Program-made: the position numbers and the translations under genes
Assembly: GCF_037975245.1 (NCBI RefSeq)
Contig: NC_092578.1
Span: forward strand, 17,066,321 to 17,130,320
Length of the DNA: 64,000 nucleotides
Source: Apostichopus japonicus
Taxonomy: Eukaryota; Echinodermata; Holothuroidea; Aspidochirotida; Stichopodidae
Reading direction: 5' to 3'
Shown: piece by piece, positions 9,925 through 22,300 of the stretch
Numbering within the stretch: position 1 is the stretch's first letter
Layout: the number at the start of each line of letters is the position of its first letter
The notes under the pieces: model-generated
The model's input: only the letters and a program-made list of their open reading frames with translations
What the model was told of the DNA's origin: nothing
The model's database searches: none

Positions 9925-12900
9925 ATGTTCGTTTATTTTCGAAATGAAGAAAGGAAAGTTGTGGTGTTCAAGGAATTCAGAGATTTGATTGAAACAGGTA
10001 TGCATTCTTTTGGAGATAAGCTGTGTATAGCCTATAGGTTTTAACTTTCTCGTGAAATGATAGGCAATCCACGGAGGCAAGGGAAGGTTGCCTTTCATAA
10101 CTTCATCATAGGCAGATGCCTAACGGAAGCCTATTGCGTAACTTAGGCCTAGGCTAATTGTTGCCGAAGGCCCTAAAGCCTCTACAGGCCCAAAGCCTAG
10201 GCCTATAGATCATTTGTAACGTTATAAATCATTGCGTAAGCCTATAGAACTGGCAGTTTAATTACTACTTTCCCTTGAACAGGGCTGTGTATCACTATTA
10301 TATGTATCACTTTTAAATTAAGAGTACTTCTTTCCCTTTTACTAATTCAATGTGAAATGGAGAGTGATAGTTATACCATTAGCCTACTCCATACTCCATA
10401 GACTCGAATATAATGCATGTATGATGTAGCCTAGCCCAGTTCAAAGGGTCGTCGACGACTTGACCTAGCCTATATGTATAGTTTACACCCCAGCTAGTTT
10501 AACTTAATAAGGACGTACCCCTACTGTAAGTTGAGGCCTACAGTTCTATTGGCCACCAACAAAACTAGGCTAAGACTAGAGTAAGGCCCTTAAATAGCCT
10601 CACACTCATCATCACACTGATTATAATGCAAGCAATATAATTTTGAGGTGGGTTCTCAATCGTTTCGTGCTGCATTAAGCTGCTGTCGAGAGACATAATA
10701 AATAAGTTGCATTGAATCTCTTGCTGTTGAGCATGTCTAATCATCTCTGTGTTCATGAATAGACTTTTTATTATAAGTAGTTAGTAGGCTTAAATGAAAT
10801 TGTTACACTGGAAAGCCATAGGGCATCAAATTTCATGCCTAGTAGCTTGCATCCCTCAATAATCCACAAGAACATTTGATGCAGATTTAGCCAACACAAA
10901 GACCAAATATGTGATAGGCCTTATATGATTTCCAATATTTCCAATTGATGACAGACTGCATATCTTAGATTAAAAGAAACTATGTAAAGCTTGTTTGTTA
11001 TGTTGGTTTTGGCCAACTTTTGACTGCGAAAGGAAGCATATGTCTAGCGTACATGCTTAGAAAGGCAAAAAAGTAGATAATTTTGAAGCACTTCATTGCA
11101 TATTTACATTGTCAATCTTGATTTTCAAAGTAAAACTTGTACTGCAGGTCTAAGTGATTTCACTGTAGGCTTTTTCTGCAAGGCATGTGTAGGGTGAATG
11201 TATTGCAGTCTATATGGTAGTTTTATTACCATTAAATGTTGGCTAATTGCCTTGTTAGGGCAAATTCATAAAAAATCAGCAGTTTTTACCATTTGAATTA
11301 CAAATTCAGACAAATGAAGCCCCAACTTTTGGTCACTATGTTTCTGTTTGTATACTATCTTGCAAACATGCAATTTGCTGAGAAAAATGACTTTGAGCAT
11401 GAGTTAGACATGACGCTCTCTGTGCAGGCCAACTTAAGGGAGTAAATTTAATGATACAAGGTCAAGGGCTGTTAAATTTAATGCGTACAGTCCTATTTCA
11501 GGGCTTAGTCCTAACAAAATAGACTTAAGTATATATGCATGACTAAATCAAAAGTATGATACTTGCTGGTTTATTCTATTTTCTTTCATATATGATACAG
11601 CAAAGAAGAAATTCAAAATTGCTGAAGATGTGATACTTGTGGATGGAAAAGGATGGAGCAGAGTTTGATGAAGATTCTCTTGTACCTCTCCTTGAAATGG
11701 AGCCAAACACAGCCATCATGGTGTTAAAGAGAGGTGAAAAGTGGGGTTAGTGGCAAATAAGGAGCTACAGACAATGCAAAATACTCTGCTTACATGAATA
11801 ACCAGATGTGTTTCCAATGGGAAAATGAAGGTTAGTGTGATGGGATCTCTGACAACATTTCCTTAATTAGGAATAAGCCTATACCTTTTGTCACAGAAAA
11901 GATCCCAGAGGTTCCTCAAAAATGACATTTGTTGTTGTTTTCGCCTCGTTTGGTGGATAACACCTTAGACTGGCTCCTTGATCCCCAGCATTTCAAATTG
12001 GGAATTTTGTTTACTTTCCATACCACATTGAGAGTAGTGTGTAAGCATAGTTTATACAGTGGCAGTCACAATCATATGGTCAAGATAACAAGGGTTGAAC
12101 GTTGAATTTTGACTGCAGTTTATCAGCGTTGTACTGTTTTTACCATAATTTTGGCAATTCCCAAACGCAAAACACAGAAGATTTGAAGAAATGTCTCATG
12201 TAGTGAGGGTATATGCAAGTACAGCAAAACAGATAAGACTTAATTGCAACTAAGGGGTAACAGCTCTGCGGCAGTTTTAATGTCTGGTTCTTATGGCTAG
12301 TTCTGTGAAGTTTTGAAATCAATGTGTTACATTAATTGCCATTTTTTGTGTGGTTGTAGGATTGATTACTGGTTAACCGATTGAAAAATTTGACCGGTTA
12401 TCAGTTCATGGATTGTTAGAAAATGCACATTCCTATTCATTACAAGAAATGTGTTCACCTATCTCTAGCTATGTGCTTAACAGCAGATTTTCTTTTATTT
12501 AGTATCTCCAGCAGCTGCAAGGGTTAAAATAGACAGCAATTCAGATACTGATGTAATTTCTGAGGAAGATGATACTCAAGATTATGCTAATCTTCCCTCC
12601 ACCAGTTCTGCACCTCCCATGAAAAGATTTAGGGAAACAGAAGCAACAACAGATGAGGCAGCTGAGGTAATCACATTAAAACATTTCTTTTAATGTTGAG
12701 GGCTTTATACCATTCAATGGAAACCTGCAACATGGCAAAACATTTGCTCCAATTAGAAAGTTTTGGTATCCTCCTTAGCATGTAACAATCTTTGTGAAAA
12801 TGTATTGTATTTATTAATAATGCTTGAATCCACTTTGCTCCCAAAGACTTTGGATATAGCATAAAACAACTCAAGAAGCTGCATACATTGGTGTTGGATT

Positions 12901-15420
12901 TGGGGAACAGAAATATTACTTTTGAGATTTTCATATTTGCTATTAATTTGCAAGATTCTGAACAGTCAATAACCTAACAAATTGATGTAGCCTTAAGCAT
13001 TATGGGTTGAGGTGGGTGTCACCAATGTAAAATATGAATGGATTTGGTGGGAAAATAAGTGGGACTGACGTTTTGATGCTGGGAAGATCTCCTGTAGAAG
13101 TCATCTCTGGATTTGGAATGGTCTTTGGGTATCCAATTTAGGATTTCAAAGGACATTAGAAAACAATACTAATATTAAAATAAAAAGAATGAAGGTCTTT
13201 TACTAATTTATGTTACAAAAGCTCTAATTATGAATCTCTAAAGTTCATTACAACTTTCAAGAATCCTTGTATTTTTTTCTACACTTTATTAAAGCTCATA
13301 AGTGCAGTTCTTCAAAAAAAGTGCAAGTGGAGCCACTGTTTTAGCTGAATACAGAGCCCAAAAGTGTCTGAACGAAAAGTCCAGGAGATTGTTGGTAAAC
13401 ATTGTAGTTGCTAACATGATGGAAGTACATGGGTAAGTTTTATTTTTGTAGTTGTAAACATAGAAAATCATGATTGCTGCAATGAAATGTTTAAAACTTT
13501 AACATGTCTATGAACATGGATTAATTGACACATGTAAGTATGTAAGTGCTCCATTGATGAAACATTTAGCTGGTCAACCCATGAAGATAGTTGGGAAATT
13601 GGAGAGTGGCAGTAACAATTTCTGACTGCCACAGTTGTGCCAATTTTTAACCAGGCTAATTGGTATGTTCCTGTTACAGAATGAGTTGTCTGTTGCTTTG
13701 TCAGATCTGATCCTGAGCTGGGGATCCATTGTAAACTTAGCCTTAAAGATCTCCTGCATTGGCCCCAAATTAGCACAATAATAGAAAAAATGTGTTTGCT
13801 TTCAAGGACAGTGATGTGACATGATCAGTATTAACCATTGAACACCAGGTATTGCTTTTCATTTTAAATATTCTCCACAGACAATACCATATGCTGAAAG
13901 ACACATGTTATTGAAATTGTGTACACAAACGTAGTTGGGCTAACCCAGGCAGTTCAATTTCATTATGTTAGAAACTTTCCTAGTTCATAGCATGTTATAT
14001 TTGGGAGCTCTGACCAATACAGCAGATAGCTGAGCGCCTTTAAAGACCCCTTTCTCCTCTGTGCAAGTGAATTTCAAGGCCCAGGTTATTAAATTCAGCA
14101 TTGGTCCATTGTTGTTTTTAAGAATACACAACATTTGAACTGACCAGTATTGCAGGTTTATGGCAGATTTGTGGTGAGAGAAAAGGGCCTTTAAGTAATC
14201 ACTCATTTAGTAAGGCAAACATCTAATACACTAATATCACACTTTATTATGATATAATATACTATTACACCATATTATAATACACTTTATTTCCCCCTAC
14301 ATCTACCATCACAGACGGACGCCACCTACGGTCACAAAAAGAAAAAAAGAAAAATGCAGTCGGTATTGTCAACCTGTTTGAAAACCTTCAAGACCCATAC
14401 ACACCAACAGGTCATGTAAGTAATTAATTTAAATAAACTGCAGGGGGACCCAAGACCCCCACCAAGGGTTTTTGGATTAAACACTCGCTGTCATAGGGAC
14501 ATTATTGTAAATTTTGGAACTATACTTCAAAACAGTTGTTCTGCAGTATCATAGTTTAACATTAAATGCAGGGAAAAGGCACACATGCATAGGAGGGGAA
14601 ATGGTTTGTCTAATGCAGGGCCAGTCAAATTTTACATTATAGGTATCATGATCTTTCCAGGACAAGAGGAGAACTTTTTTTTCTCACTTAAAATGTTGGG
14701 ACATGCATGATTTGGAACTGGGCATTGCCATGGAAAACATTTCATCCCCCCCCCCCCCTTTGCAATTCTTCCTTTAGATGCCCATGACTTCAGTAGAAAC
14801 AGAGGAAGTTGTGGTTAAAGGTCTCTTGTATAAGCGCTGTAGTTTTGCTAGTTCAAACTAAAATTACTGCCACATACTCATAATTTCTGAGAGTGTTTTT
14901 GATGGTAAAGATGTCTTGGAAGCTACTTATGAAAACTCCTAGCAATTTTCAACCTACAGCTTAACTTGGGAAATGCTATTAAGAAATCTCCAACTGGAGA
15001 GTGGTACATAAAATGAACCACAGCTAGTACTAAGTACATTTCATTATTATTTTCAGGAAGCTTTTTATGATGAAAGAACCAAAGGAGGATTCCTTGCAGC
15101 AAGGATAAAAAAACGTCAATAGAGGAGAACATCATTCTGAACAATCAAACATAACTCCAAAGGACCCTGCCTGCAAGCAAGATGGAGACCCCATGCTTAA
15201 AAGGCCATTACCTGCTGTGTCTGATTACCTGCAATCTGAAGATAACACTACAGCAGATGTAAACTTGATGAAACATACCCCTGCTGTATCTACAGATTCT
15301 AATTTGGTCTTTGAGAGGATGAAAAATACTCTATTAGTGAGGAGAAACATGGTCAATGCTATGAATTCAGCAGGGCATATAATAGAGGAATTTCCACAAT
15401 TCAAGATTACTCGATGCCTT
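9925..15420 (+). pseudogene. CIDE-N plus SAMD3-like protein gene carried by the transposon, frame-broken
   Basis: Exons read: 9925-9997, 11601-11745, 12503-12666, 13308-13432, 14315-14415, 15057-15420. The first two give a CIDE-N-like (ubiquitin-fold) sequence: FVYFRNEERKVVVFKEFRDL, then EKDGAEFDEDSLVPLLEMEP and TAIMVLKRGEKW. The third is an acidic linker. The last three match the C-terminal region of the multicopy fish and invertebrate SAMD3-like hypothetical proteins (RRLLVNIVVANMMEVHG, VGIVNLFENLQDPYTPTGH, EAFYDERTKGGFLAARIKK, FERMKNTLLVRR). Reading breaks occur near 11640, in the A-rich run 14334-14355, and at A7 15107-15113. The expected 3' end after 15420 was not found. The family assignment is from memory of motif patterns, so moderate. 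Confidence 0.5.
10100..11580. other. Intron of the transposon-borne gene, no feature
   Basis: AT-rich DNA with many AGGCCTA words and no credible open frame. It lies between the two CIDE-N exons. Confidence 0.4.
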
Positions 15421-16469
15421 GTGAGTATGACACAAAGTATTCTGACTGGTGTCATGTATGCTATTAGACTGTGGATTGCATGCATTTACAAGTGTGCGGG
15501 GGAGATATGTCTGTCATGGGCATGGACGTCGCTAGAGGGGGTGTGGGGGGTTGCGACTGTCGCACTTTAAACTTTCCAACTGTCGCACTCACATTTTCAC
15601 ATATTCTTATAATTTGCGAGTGACCTAACATTTTCGGTCAAAATTGACCTTCAATCAGTCATTTTCACCACGTTTTCTTTGTCAAATTGAGACATTGTAT
15701 CTCGCGATCCTTATACTCCACCATAAAAAACTTTGTTAGAGTTTTGTTTGTAGCACACTGTTTTACAAACCATTGTTTCATGGATTTGCTGTGAAAGAGG
15801 CAGTACCTCAGCAGACTTATGTCAGGAAAACCAGTGAACTTGTTGACTTCAAACCACTGTCATTACTGAGGATTCAATCCAGATGTGATCATACACTTAT
15901 GTCTGTCCAAGGCACATAATTTTTCAATGAGTTAATTTTGTACATTTTTTGGCTGAAGTAACCCAGTCAGTGTTCGTTTCTAACAATTGTTTTTATCTGT
16001 GAACAGTTATTAAATTGTTTCGCCAGCTAGAATATTAGAGAACATGCTACAAATTACCTTTTAATCAGTGTTATGTGATTGCCAATGGTTCAGTTATGTT
16101 CAAACATATAATTATCAAAGTAACACTGTGTTATAGTTCAAGTGTAAAGATATGAATACACAGTGTACATTGTATACATACATCCGGGTATTAAAGTGTG
16201 ATACCATTGGTTTCCATGCATGTGTTTATCAGTTTAAGACAAAAGTATAATATTAACTTTAAGCATTTATAATATGCAAGGATTATGATCTGATTTATCT
16301 TCATTAAAAAATAAGATTCTAATCAGTTTATGGGCCTGCTCATGTTAGACAAGCTTTTGTTCATTCTTGTTTATGCACTTAATAAGGTGTTTTCTGTACA
16401 ACTGATGCTTCTAAGATGAATATAAAAAACGTTTAACACATTTAAAATGGCATCTATGGCTTTTATCTG

Positions 16470-16833
16470 TTGTTTATTGCTTATGCGTATTGTCCAGCCC
16501 AGACTTGGGCGATACCTTGGAAAGGTGTTTTACAAAATACAGAATTAACACGATCTGGATTGGATAAAAAACTTGCAATTCAACATCAGTGGGAAGATCT
16601 AAATAACACCACATTTGGTGTTAAAATCAATTCAGTTAGTGTTAATTTTACACCAACCAGAGTAACAATATCAACACCAAAGATAATGAATTTAACACCC
16701 TTTGTGGTGTAAAGAAAAGGATTCTCAACTTGGTGTTAATTTAACACCCTCTGGTGTTGGCAAATATGCACTCCAAAAAGAATACAAATTTAACACCATG
16801 GGTGTTAAATTTAACACCCGAGTTTTTGCAGTG
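16470..16833. repeat. Subterminal GGTGTTAA/TTAACACC motif cluster
   Basis: About a dozen GTGTTAA or TTAACACC words in both orientations, several forming the palindrome GGTGTTAAATTTAACACC, crowd the right 230 bp; a sparser set follows the left end (9650-9710). Subterminal transposase-binding repeats are a known property of CMC/EnSpm elements. Reading frames through this stretch are by-products. Confidence 0.65.
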
Positions 16834-17359
16834 CACTCCCCAAAAGGAAAAACAAAACAACATCAATCAATTAATACACAAGATAAAATGGTTTTGACAG
16901 TAAAACTCCAATGTAATACAGTAGTATGTATCAATATAGTGTATAAGTGAATATTCAATAGCTATTTGAATAAAAAGTACTATAAGATTCTTTATCAACG
17001 AATGCAGGTGAAGCATGAATTTTATTTGTATTAGGCAAATAATTGTAATAAGTATTAGCTCAATAACGTAAGCTCTGTATACTAATACTAATTCTAGGAC
17101 GTGGTTTGGGCATGTTACCAGCATACCTAGTATTATGATTATGTATATATTTATTGTATGCAAAATAAAATATGAAACAGGAGGATTATGATTATTAATA
17201 GAACGGTAAGCAAAGAGTAGCAATGTGAACATTAATAAGGTCAGCAAATTTAAGGAGATTTAAAGAAGCATATTGTTTAGCTGGTGTGGTCATTGAAGGA
17301 AGCAAAAGAAATTGGTCTATTTTAGAGCTTTTAGAAGTTTCTTGATATTAGAATACATT

Positions 17360-17600
17360 TTACCGGACTTTCACGTAATAACTTTCACGTAATAAGTTAG
17401 ATGGGGATGAACAAGAGTAAATTATAAAGAACGAAGAAATTGTCTTGCTTGAAATAGAGAGACTCCCAACAAATCGTGCAATCTTTGTAGAGATTGAACT
17501 AACATAGTTTTTCCACGTCAAGCCAGAGTCAATAATAACCCCAAGAAACGTTATATAATCTACTCTTTTAAGATATTTTCCGTCCATTCATATGTCAAAT
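17360..17600 (-). mobile_element. LINE reverse-transcriptase relic, gene B intron 1
   Basis: The minus strand reads MDGKYLKRVDYITFLGVIID followed by SGLTWKNYVSSISTKIARFV, the typical thumb-proximal stretch of CR1/jockey-like reverse transcriptases (TKFLGVIID..LTW..H). The same relic lies in C (27618-27925) and D (42100-42350), so it entered before the family duplicated. Gene A has lost it by deletion. Confidence 0.65.
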
Positions 17601-17992
17601 ATCAATTTATTAAAGCTGCACTTATTATTTTGAAGAAAATAAAACAAACAATGTCGCTAGTCTTATTCTCACATTAAGGGAAAGTTTATTAGCAGAGAAC
17701 CAAGCCTAGAATTGTGTACGTTGCTGACAAATTGTGTCTTTCATACAAAACAATACAATAGTGAAGAAACATCCTAGTTTTTATTTCATAAAAGGAAAGC
17801 ATTAGTAGGAAAAAATTTGTGAACATATCTTACTTACATTTTTCTTTAGTTTATGATTTCTACGTAGTATGACAATGCATTCGAATGACGGGGACATTTA
17901 AATAAAACATTAATATTCATTACGAACTTTTCTCATGACGTTCATAGGGTTAAAAAATCCAACTTAGAATATATGTATACGTTAACTTGTTG

Positions 17993-19203
17993 CAGGGGCG
18001 TATCCAGGGGGGCGCAACAGGCGCGCGCCCCCCCTATTGGCCGTCACCAAAAAAAAAAAAAGTTTAGCAAAAAAAAAAAAAAAATTGATGACGACCTTTA
18101 TGTGAGATCGCTCAACCCCCCCCCCCCCCCCTCCCGTATGCTTTATTTTTAGTTTGCCAAAAAAAGGTTCTGGCGAAGTTGGGCGGCATAATAGTTTTAG
18201 AAACATAGATGGTAATTGTGTTTGTATTATCACTATAAACACTAAATGACATGCCAGCCATACTAAATTGTGCATTTTGTGTCCATATTTACTGGAAATG
18301 TTGCTTATTATTAAGGTCGAAAAATGGATCACATATGGCCATGGGCGGCGATCCTGGGTGGAGGGGGGATATATCCCCCCATGAAAATGGGTGGAGGGGA
18401 TGTAATGCACCATATCCCTCCCCCCCCCCACCAAATGCCAGGGATAAGAATTTTTTCATGCCTACATTTATGCATCATCGTGAATGTACGGCTCTTTTTC
18501 ACGGTATTGATATAGTACATATATGCACCCTCATAGTATTCATATAGGCCCTATAGTAGGCCTACACACGTACATGTTCCCTCGAACAGCTGAGAATCTC
18601 ATGTTACCAGGGTAATGCTTAATACACGTTTCACCTGGATGCCCTAGCAATCGGTACCTCGGAATGTAACTATGTGTAATTGTGTATTGCATGTGTATAG
18701 GCATATACTAGCCTGCATGAGGCCATTTTCTTCATCGAATAATATAACAGAGCTCTCGAACATTCTAACGTTGCGCCTGAAACAAGATTGACAGGGGCAA
18801 TTTTCCCAAAATAACACCCGAAATTAAAAAAAAAAGTATTTTGGATCCTGATTATGAGATATTTCGGACATGACATCCCTATTTTAAAGTTGGGTATATG
18901 CCGCTTGGAAACCTCGGGAAGTGCCGTTTCCGGCCATCTAGAGGGTTTGTTAATCCCAAAATTTTATTGTACGCTTCGCGCCAACTCATGGTGGCGCTAC
19001 GCTTAGATAGTCAACAAGGTCATATCCCCCCCCCCACTCGGAAGTACGGATCGCCGCCCATGCATATGACACCATTTTGCATTTCAGCCCTTCTTTGAAA
19101 GCAAAAATTGTACACCCCTCCCCTTAGCCCCATCCCCCAGGACGGCGATCATTCATGCCTGGCGCCCCCCCCCCCCCATTGGAAAATCCTGGATACGCCC
19201 CTG
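17993..19203. mobile_element. hAT-like non-autonomous element, outer
   Basis: 1211 bp, perfect 16-bp TIR CAGGGGCGTATCCAGG, 8-bp duplication ACTTGTTG at 17985-17992 and 19204-19211. The other genes have the unbroken target (TTAATTTGTTGTCAATTTG). No transposase frame; it hosts a second element. Confidence 0.92.
18340..19062. mobile_element. hAT-like element nested inside the outer hAT
   Basis: 15-bp inverted ends CATGGGCGGCGATCC, flanked by CATATGGC (18332-18339) and CATATGAC (19063-19070), an 8-bp duplication with one mismatch. The interior shares GCTCGGGAAGTGCC.TTTCC and neighbouring sequence with the insert in gene D at about 44510-44600. Confidence 0.8.
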
Positions 19204-19365
19204 ACTTGTTGTCAATTTGCTGATTTTATAGTGATAAAAAGGGTTGGTTTGGTTAAATTTGTCATCAGTTGCTGACGAAAATAATTATGTTAAAATGATG
19301 CGAAGTTTTTTTTCCTCTCCGTTTTATTCTCTGCTTTCAATTGTTTAGCATATCGGGAATTCAGC

Positions 19366-22300
19366 ATGGCTCGTATTATCATCTGTTGTCTGGTGATTTG
19401 TCTTGCGGTTTTGTTTAGTGAGGCCTGCCATCCATATGATAGTCATCCACAAGGTGTCCCTGGTCGCTTTGCAGCATACAGATTAAGCCATGATCAGGGA
19501 GTTGATACGGATGTCCCTGATCTCTCGACAGCACACAGATTAGAACATGATCTGGTAGTTGATCTGGATAGTCGTTTGGCAGAATTCAGAGTAGACCATG
19601 ATCTGGGATTTGATACGGATGTATTAGGTCGCTTGGAATCATACAGAGGAGTGCCCAGTCTGGGATTTGGTACGGAAACTCCCCGGCCCAAGTACTACCC
19701 TGAATCTGGTTTAATCGATCTTACCACCGATTTTACCATCACCAGAGGTAGGCCTACACCACCAGCTTCAGGATCATGGTAAGTATATCGAATTGCATGT
19801 AAAAATGCATGGAGACTGATATATCATGAATTATTGCGAGCTTTTCATGTTCTGACTCCTTCCATGGTTCGGACTTACGGATGGCGGTTAGGATTGTTAC
19901 CTACAGAACTCAGCTCTCCCGGATGCGAATTATTTTCCCCAGCGCGGTAAAGGCCAAGATTTGCATACCTCGCTCCCATTGGCTGGGGTCAGTATGCATA
20001 AGATTCATTACAATATCAACTAGCAGCAGCTGCACATAATCATTCATCACATAAAACTTTTCACAGGGCCACTTTGCTACACTCAGAATAGAAAACAGTC
20101 TAGCAGCAGAATGTACTCCTTTGAGTAGAGTTAATATATTTGTCGGTTTGTTATGCCACGGGTGTAGAGGGTCTGTGATCATGCATCGCACAACTCTGAT
20201 GCTGCAAACTTAAAGAAAGAGTTTGAAGATGATACAATATATCACCATATGATATAAACGTAAACCAATTTCTGTGTCCAATAACTATAATCCACAGTGG
20301 CAGTGGTACTACTAACATGACTAAACACTAGGCCTATATCCTTCGTATTATATTATCTGAAAACCGTGCCAAAGGGTCATAATAATATTAACCGTGTCAA
20401 AGGGTCATAATTTTGAAAATCAAATCAATGTCTATGCTCAAAAATAAGAGTCTATAAGTTTAAAATTTAAAAGCAACTCAAGTAAATAGTCAACCAGAAA
20501 CTATCCAGCTGTCCAATGTTTTTATGCAGTTTTGAAGCAAGCAAACGCCTGGTACTAAACTGCGTACATATCCGCACCGCAGTACTCTGTACAGCAAGTT
20601 CCACCATCACTTCGAAGCTTCACCCTTGTCAAAACTAACTAATTCAATTTATTGGCTTTTCAGTTTTGGATCATAAACCTAAGTAATCCTTACTTTCAAA
20701 GAAAGACAGTCATCTTCAATGAGACGTGTACTCAGTCCATGGTCGCAGTTGTGTTTTACGACCTTATGGATGTGCAAGGATGTATACACAAACAAATCCG
20801 CGCAAAATCAAAGAACAAACACTATATGTGTATGTGAGAATCATGATACATTGCGTGCAAGTGTATGTTCATGTACATACAATACACACACGCGTAAATA
20901 GCGTAAGCAAGAACTTCCCAATTCAGCATCAACATTGCAAGCCCTATAGCCAATGAGAAGCGAGGTATGCAAATAGTGGCCTTTATCGCGCTGGAAAAAC
21001 AAATCGCCTCCCGGATACACCGTTGATCTTTCTCACCGGTGATAGTGGGCACTACGATATTCCCCTACGCACGACCGTTAAGCCACATTAAAGTCATGAT
21101 GCCGTATACGTTGGTATCAACGAAAACCCAATTATTGGAATACCAATATCGTAGGCCTATTACCTTGAAGTCTGTCGCAAAACTGGTGCACACGATATTA
21201 TGAGTCGCAAACCTCAAAGCTTTTCATGCAGTTTCCAAAGTGTATAATATGTTATTGCTGCCGTCAGAGGAGATGCATACTGTTTTGACCTGACCGGGTC
21301 TGAAATTCAGTTGGTGGAATGTTTTATCATCTTATTTATTAATCTTTAATTTCTTAATTTCTATCAGGGAAAAAATATATCATTTGAATGTCATAATGAA
21401 ATTATAAAACATTCCGTTGCATTGAGATAAGCCGACAGACTTTCAAACACTAGGACACGTCACATCTTTTCTAAAAGGTTGCAGAAGTGTCAAACAGAAA
21501 TCTTAAAACTGAATAAACCATGAAGTGACCGGAAACAGTGACGTCATATAGGTTTTTTTTTCGCATTTCCGTCTCTTTCTTTGCTTTATCACTCAAATGA
21601 AGGAGAGTAAAAACTCACTCCGACTTCTCTCATCCGACCGCTAGACCACCCGACCACCTGTCCACCCCCAAAAGAATAATAATATTAAGAAAAATTAATA
21701 CATGGGGACATTTCAAGCACATGCATAGAAGCTGTGTCTCACCCTTCAGCCCTAAGAAAATCTTCCCTTTTAGAATAACAACTTTCATTCGATTTACATA
21801 TTCAGTGGAACGTTGAGCAAATACTTCTAGTCAACGTTTCGTCTATTTTTCCCCCATTTGTTTTGGTACGTATTACATGCCTTTGTTTTCTTTTGAGACA
21901 AATTTTTGATGTCACAGGTTACATTCAAAGACGCAGTAGCGGGTAAAATTACCTTAATTTGATTAAAGTTTGGTGTCTTTTTTCAAACTTATTTTGCAGG
22001 TGGTTTCGCGACCGCCGTGACGTTGACAGTCAAAAAGACTCAATCTTTAAGATGATTGACATGAATGGTAATCAATACATCGAAATCTGTGAATGGGTGA
22101 AAGAGGGCGGATCAGCCCTAAACTTCGTTGCGTTTCTCTCAGACGATGACACTGATGGTTAGTTATAAAATGTATTTTTATCATTATTTATTATTATTCC
22201 TTTTCTTTTATATATTATTTGAAAGAGGTAATTACGATACATTCCGGCGACTTGAACAAAATTAGGACTGAATGAATTAGGACGCCCTCTTTCTCTTCTT

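Larger units (their letters stand above)
9635..16833. mobile_element. CACTG-ended DNA transposon, 7.2 kb, in gene B intron 1
   Basis: The terminal inverted repeat is CACTGCAAAAACTC at the left and its complement at the right, followed inward by many subterminal GGTGTTAAATTTAACACC-type motifs. The flank is CA on both sides (9633-9634 and 16834-16835); genes C and D lack the insert (GATCCACTCCCCC near 26637). A CACTG end with a 2-bp duplication fits the CMC (EnSpm/Chapaev) superfamily. Inside is a spliced CIDE-N/SAMD3-like gene with frame breaks. No CMC transposase was recognised, so the element may be non-autonomous or may have captured the gene. Confidence 0.75.
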
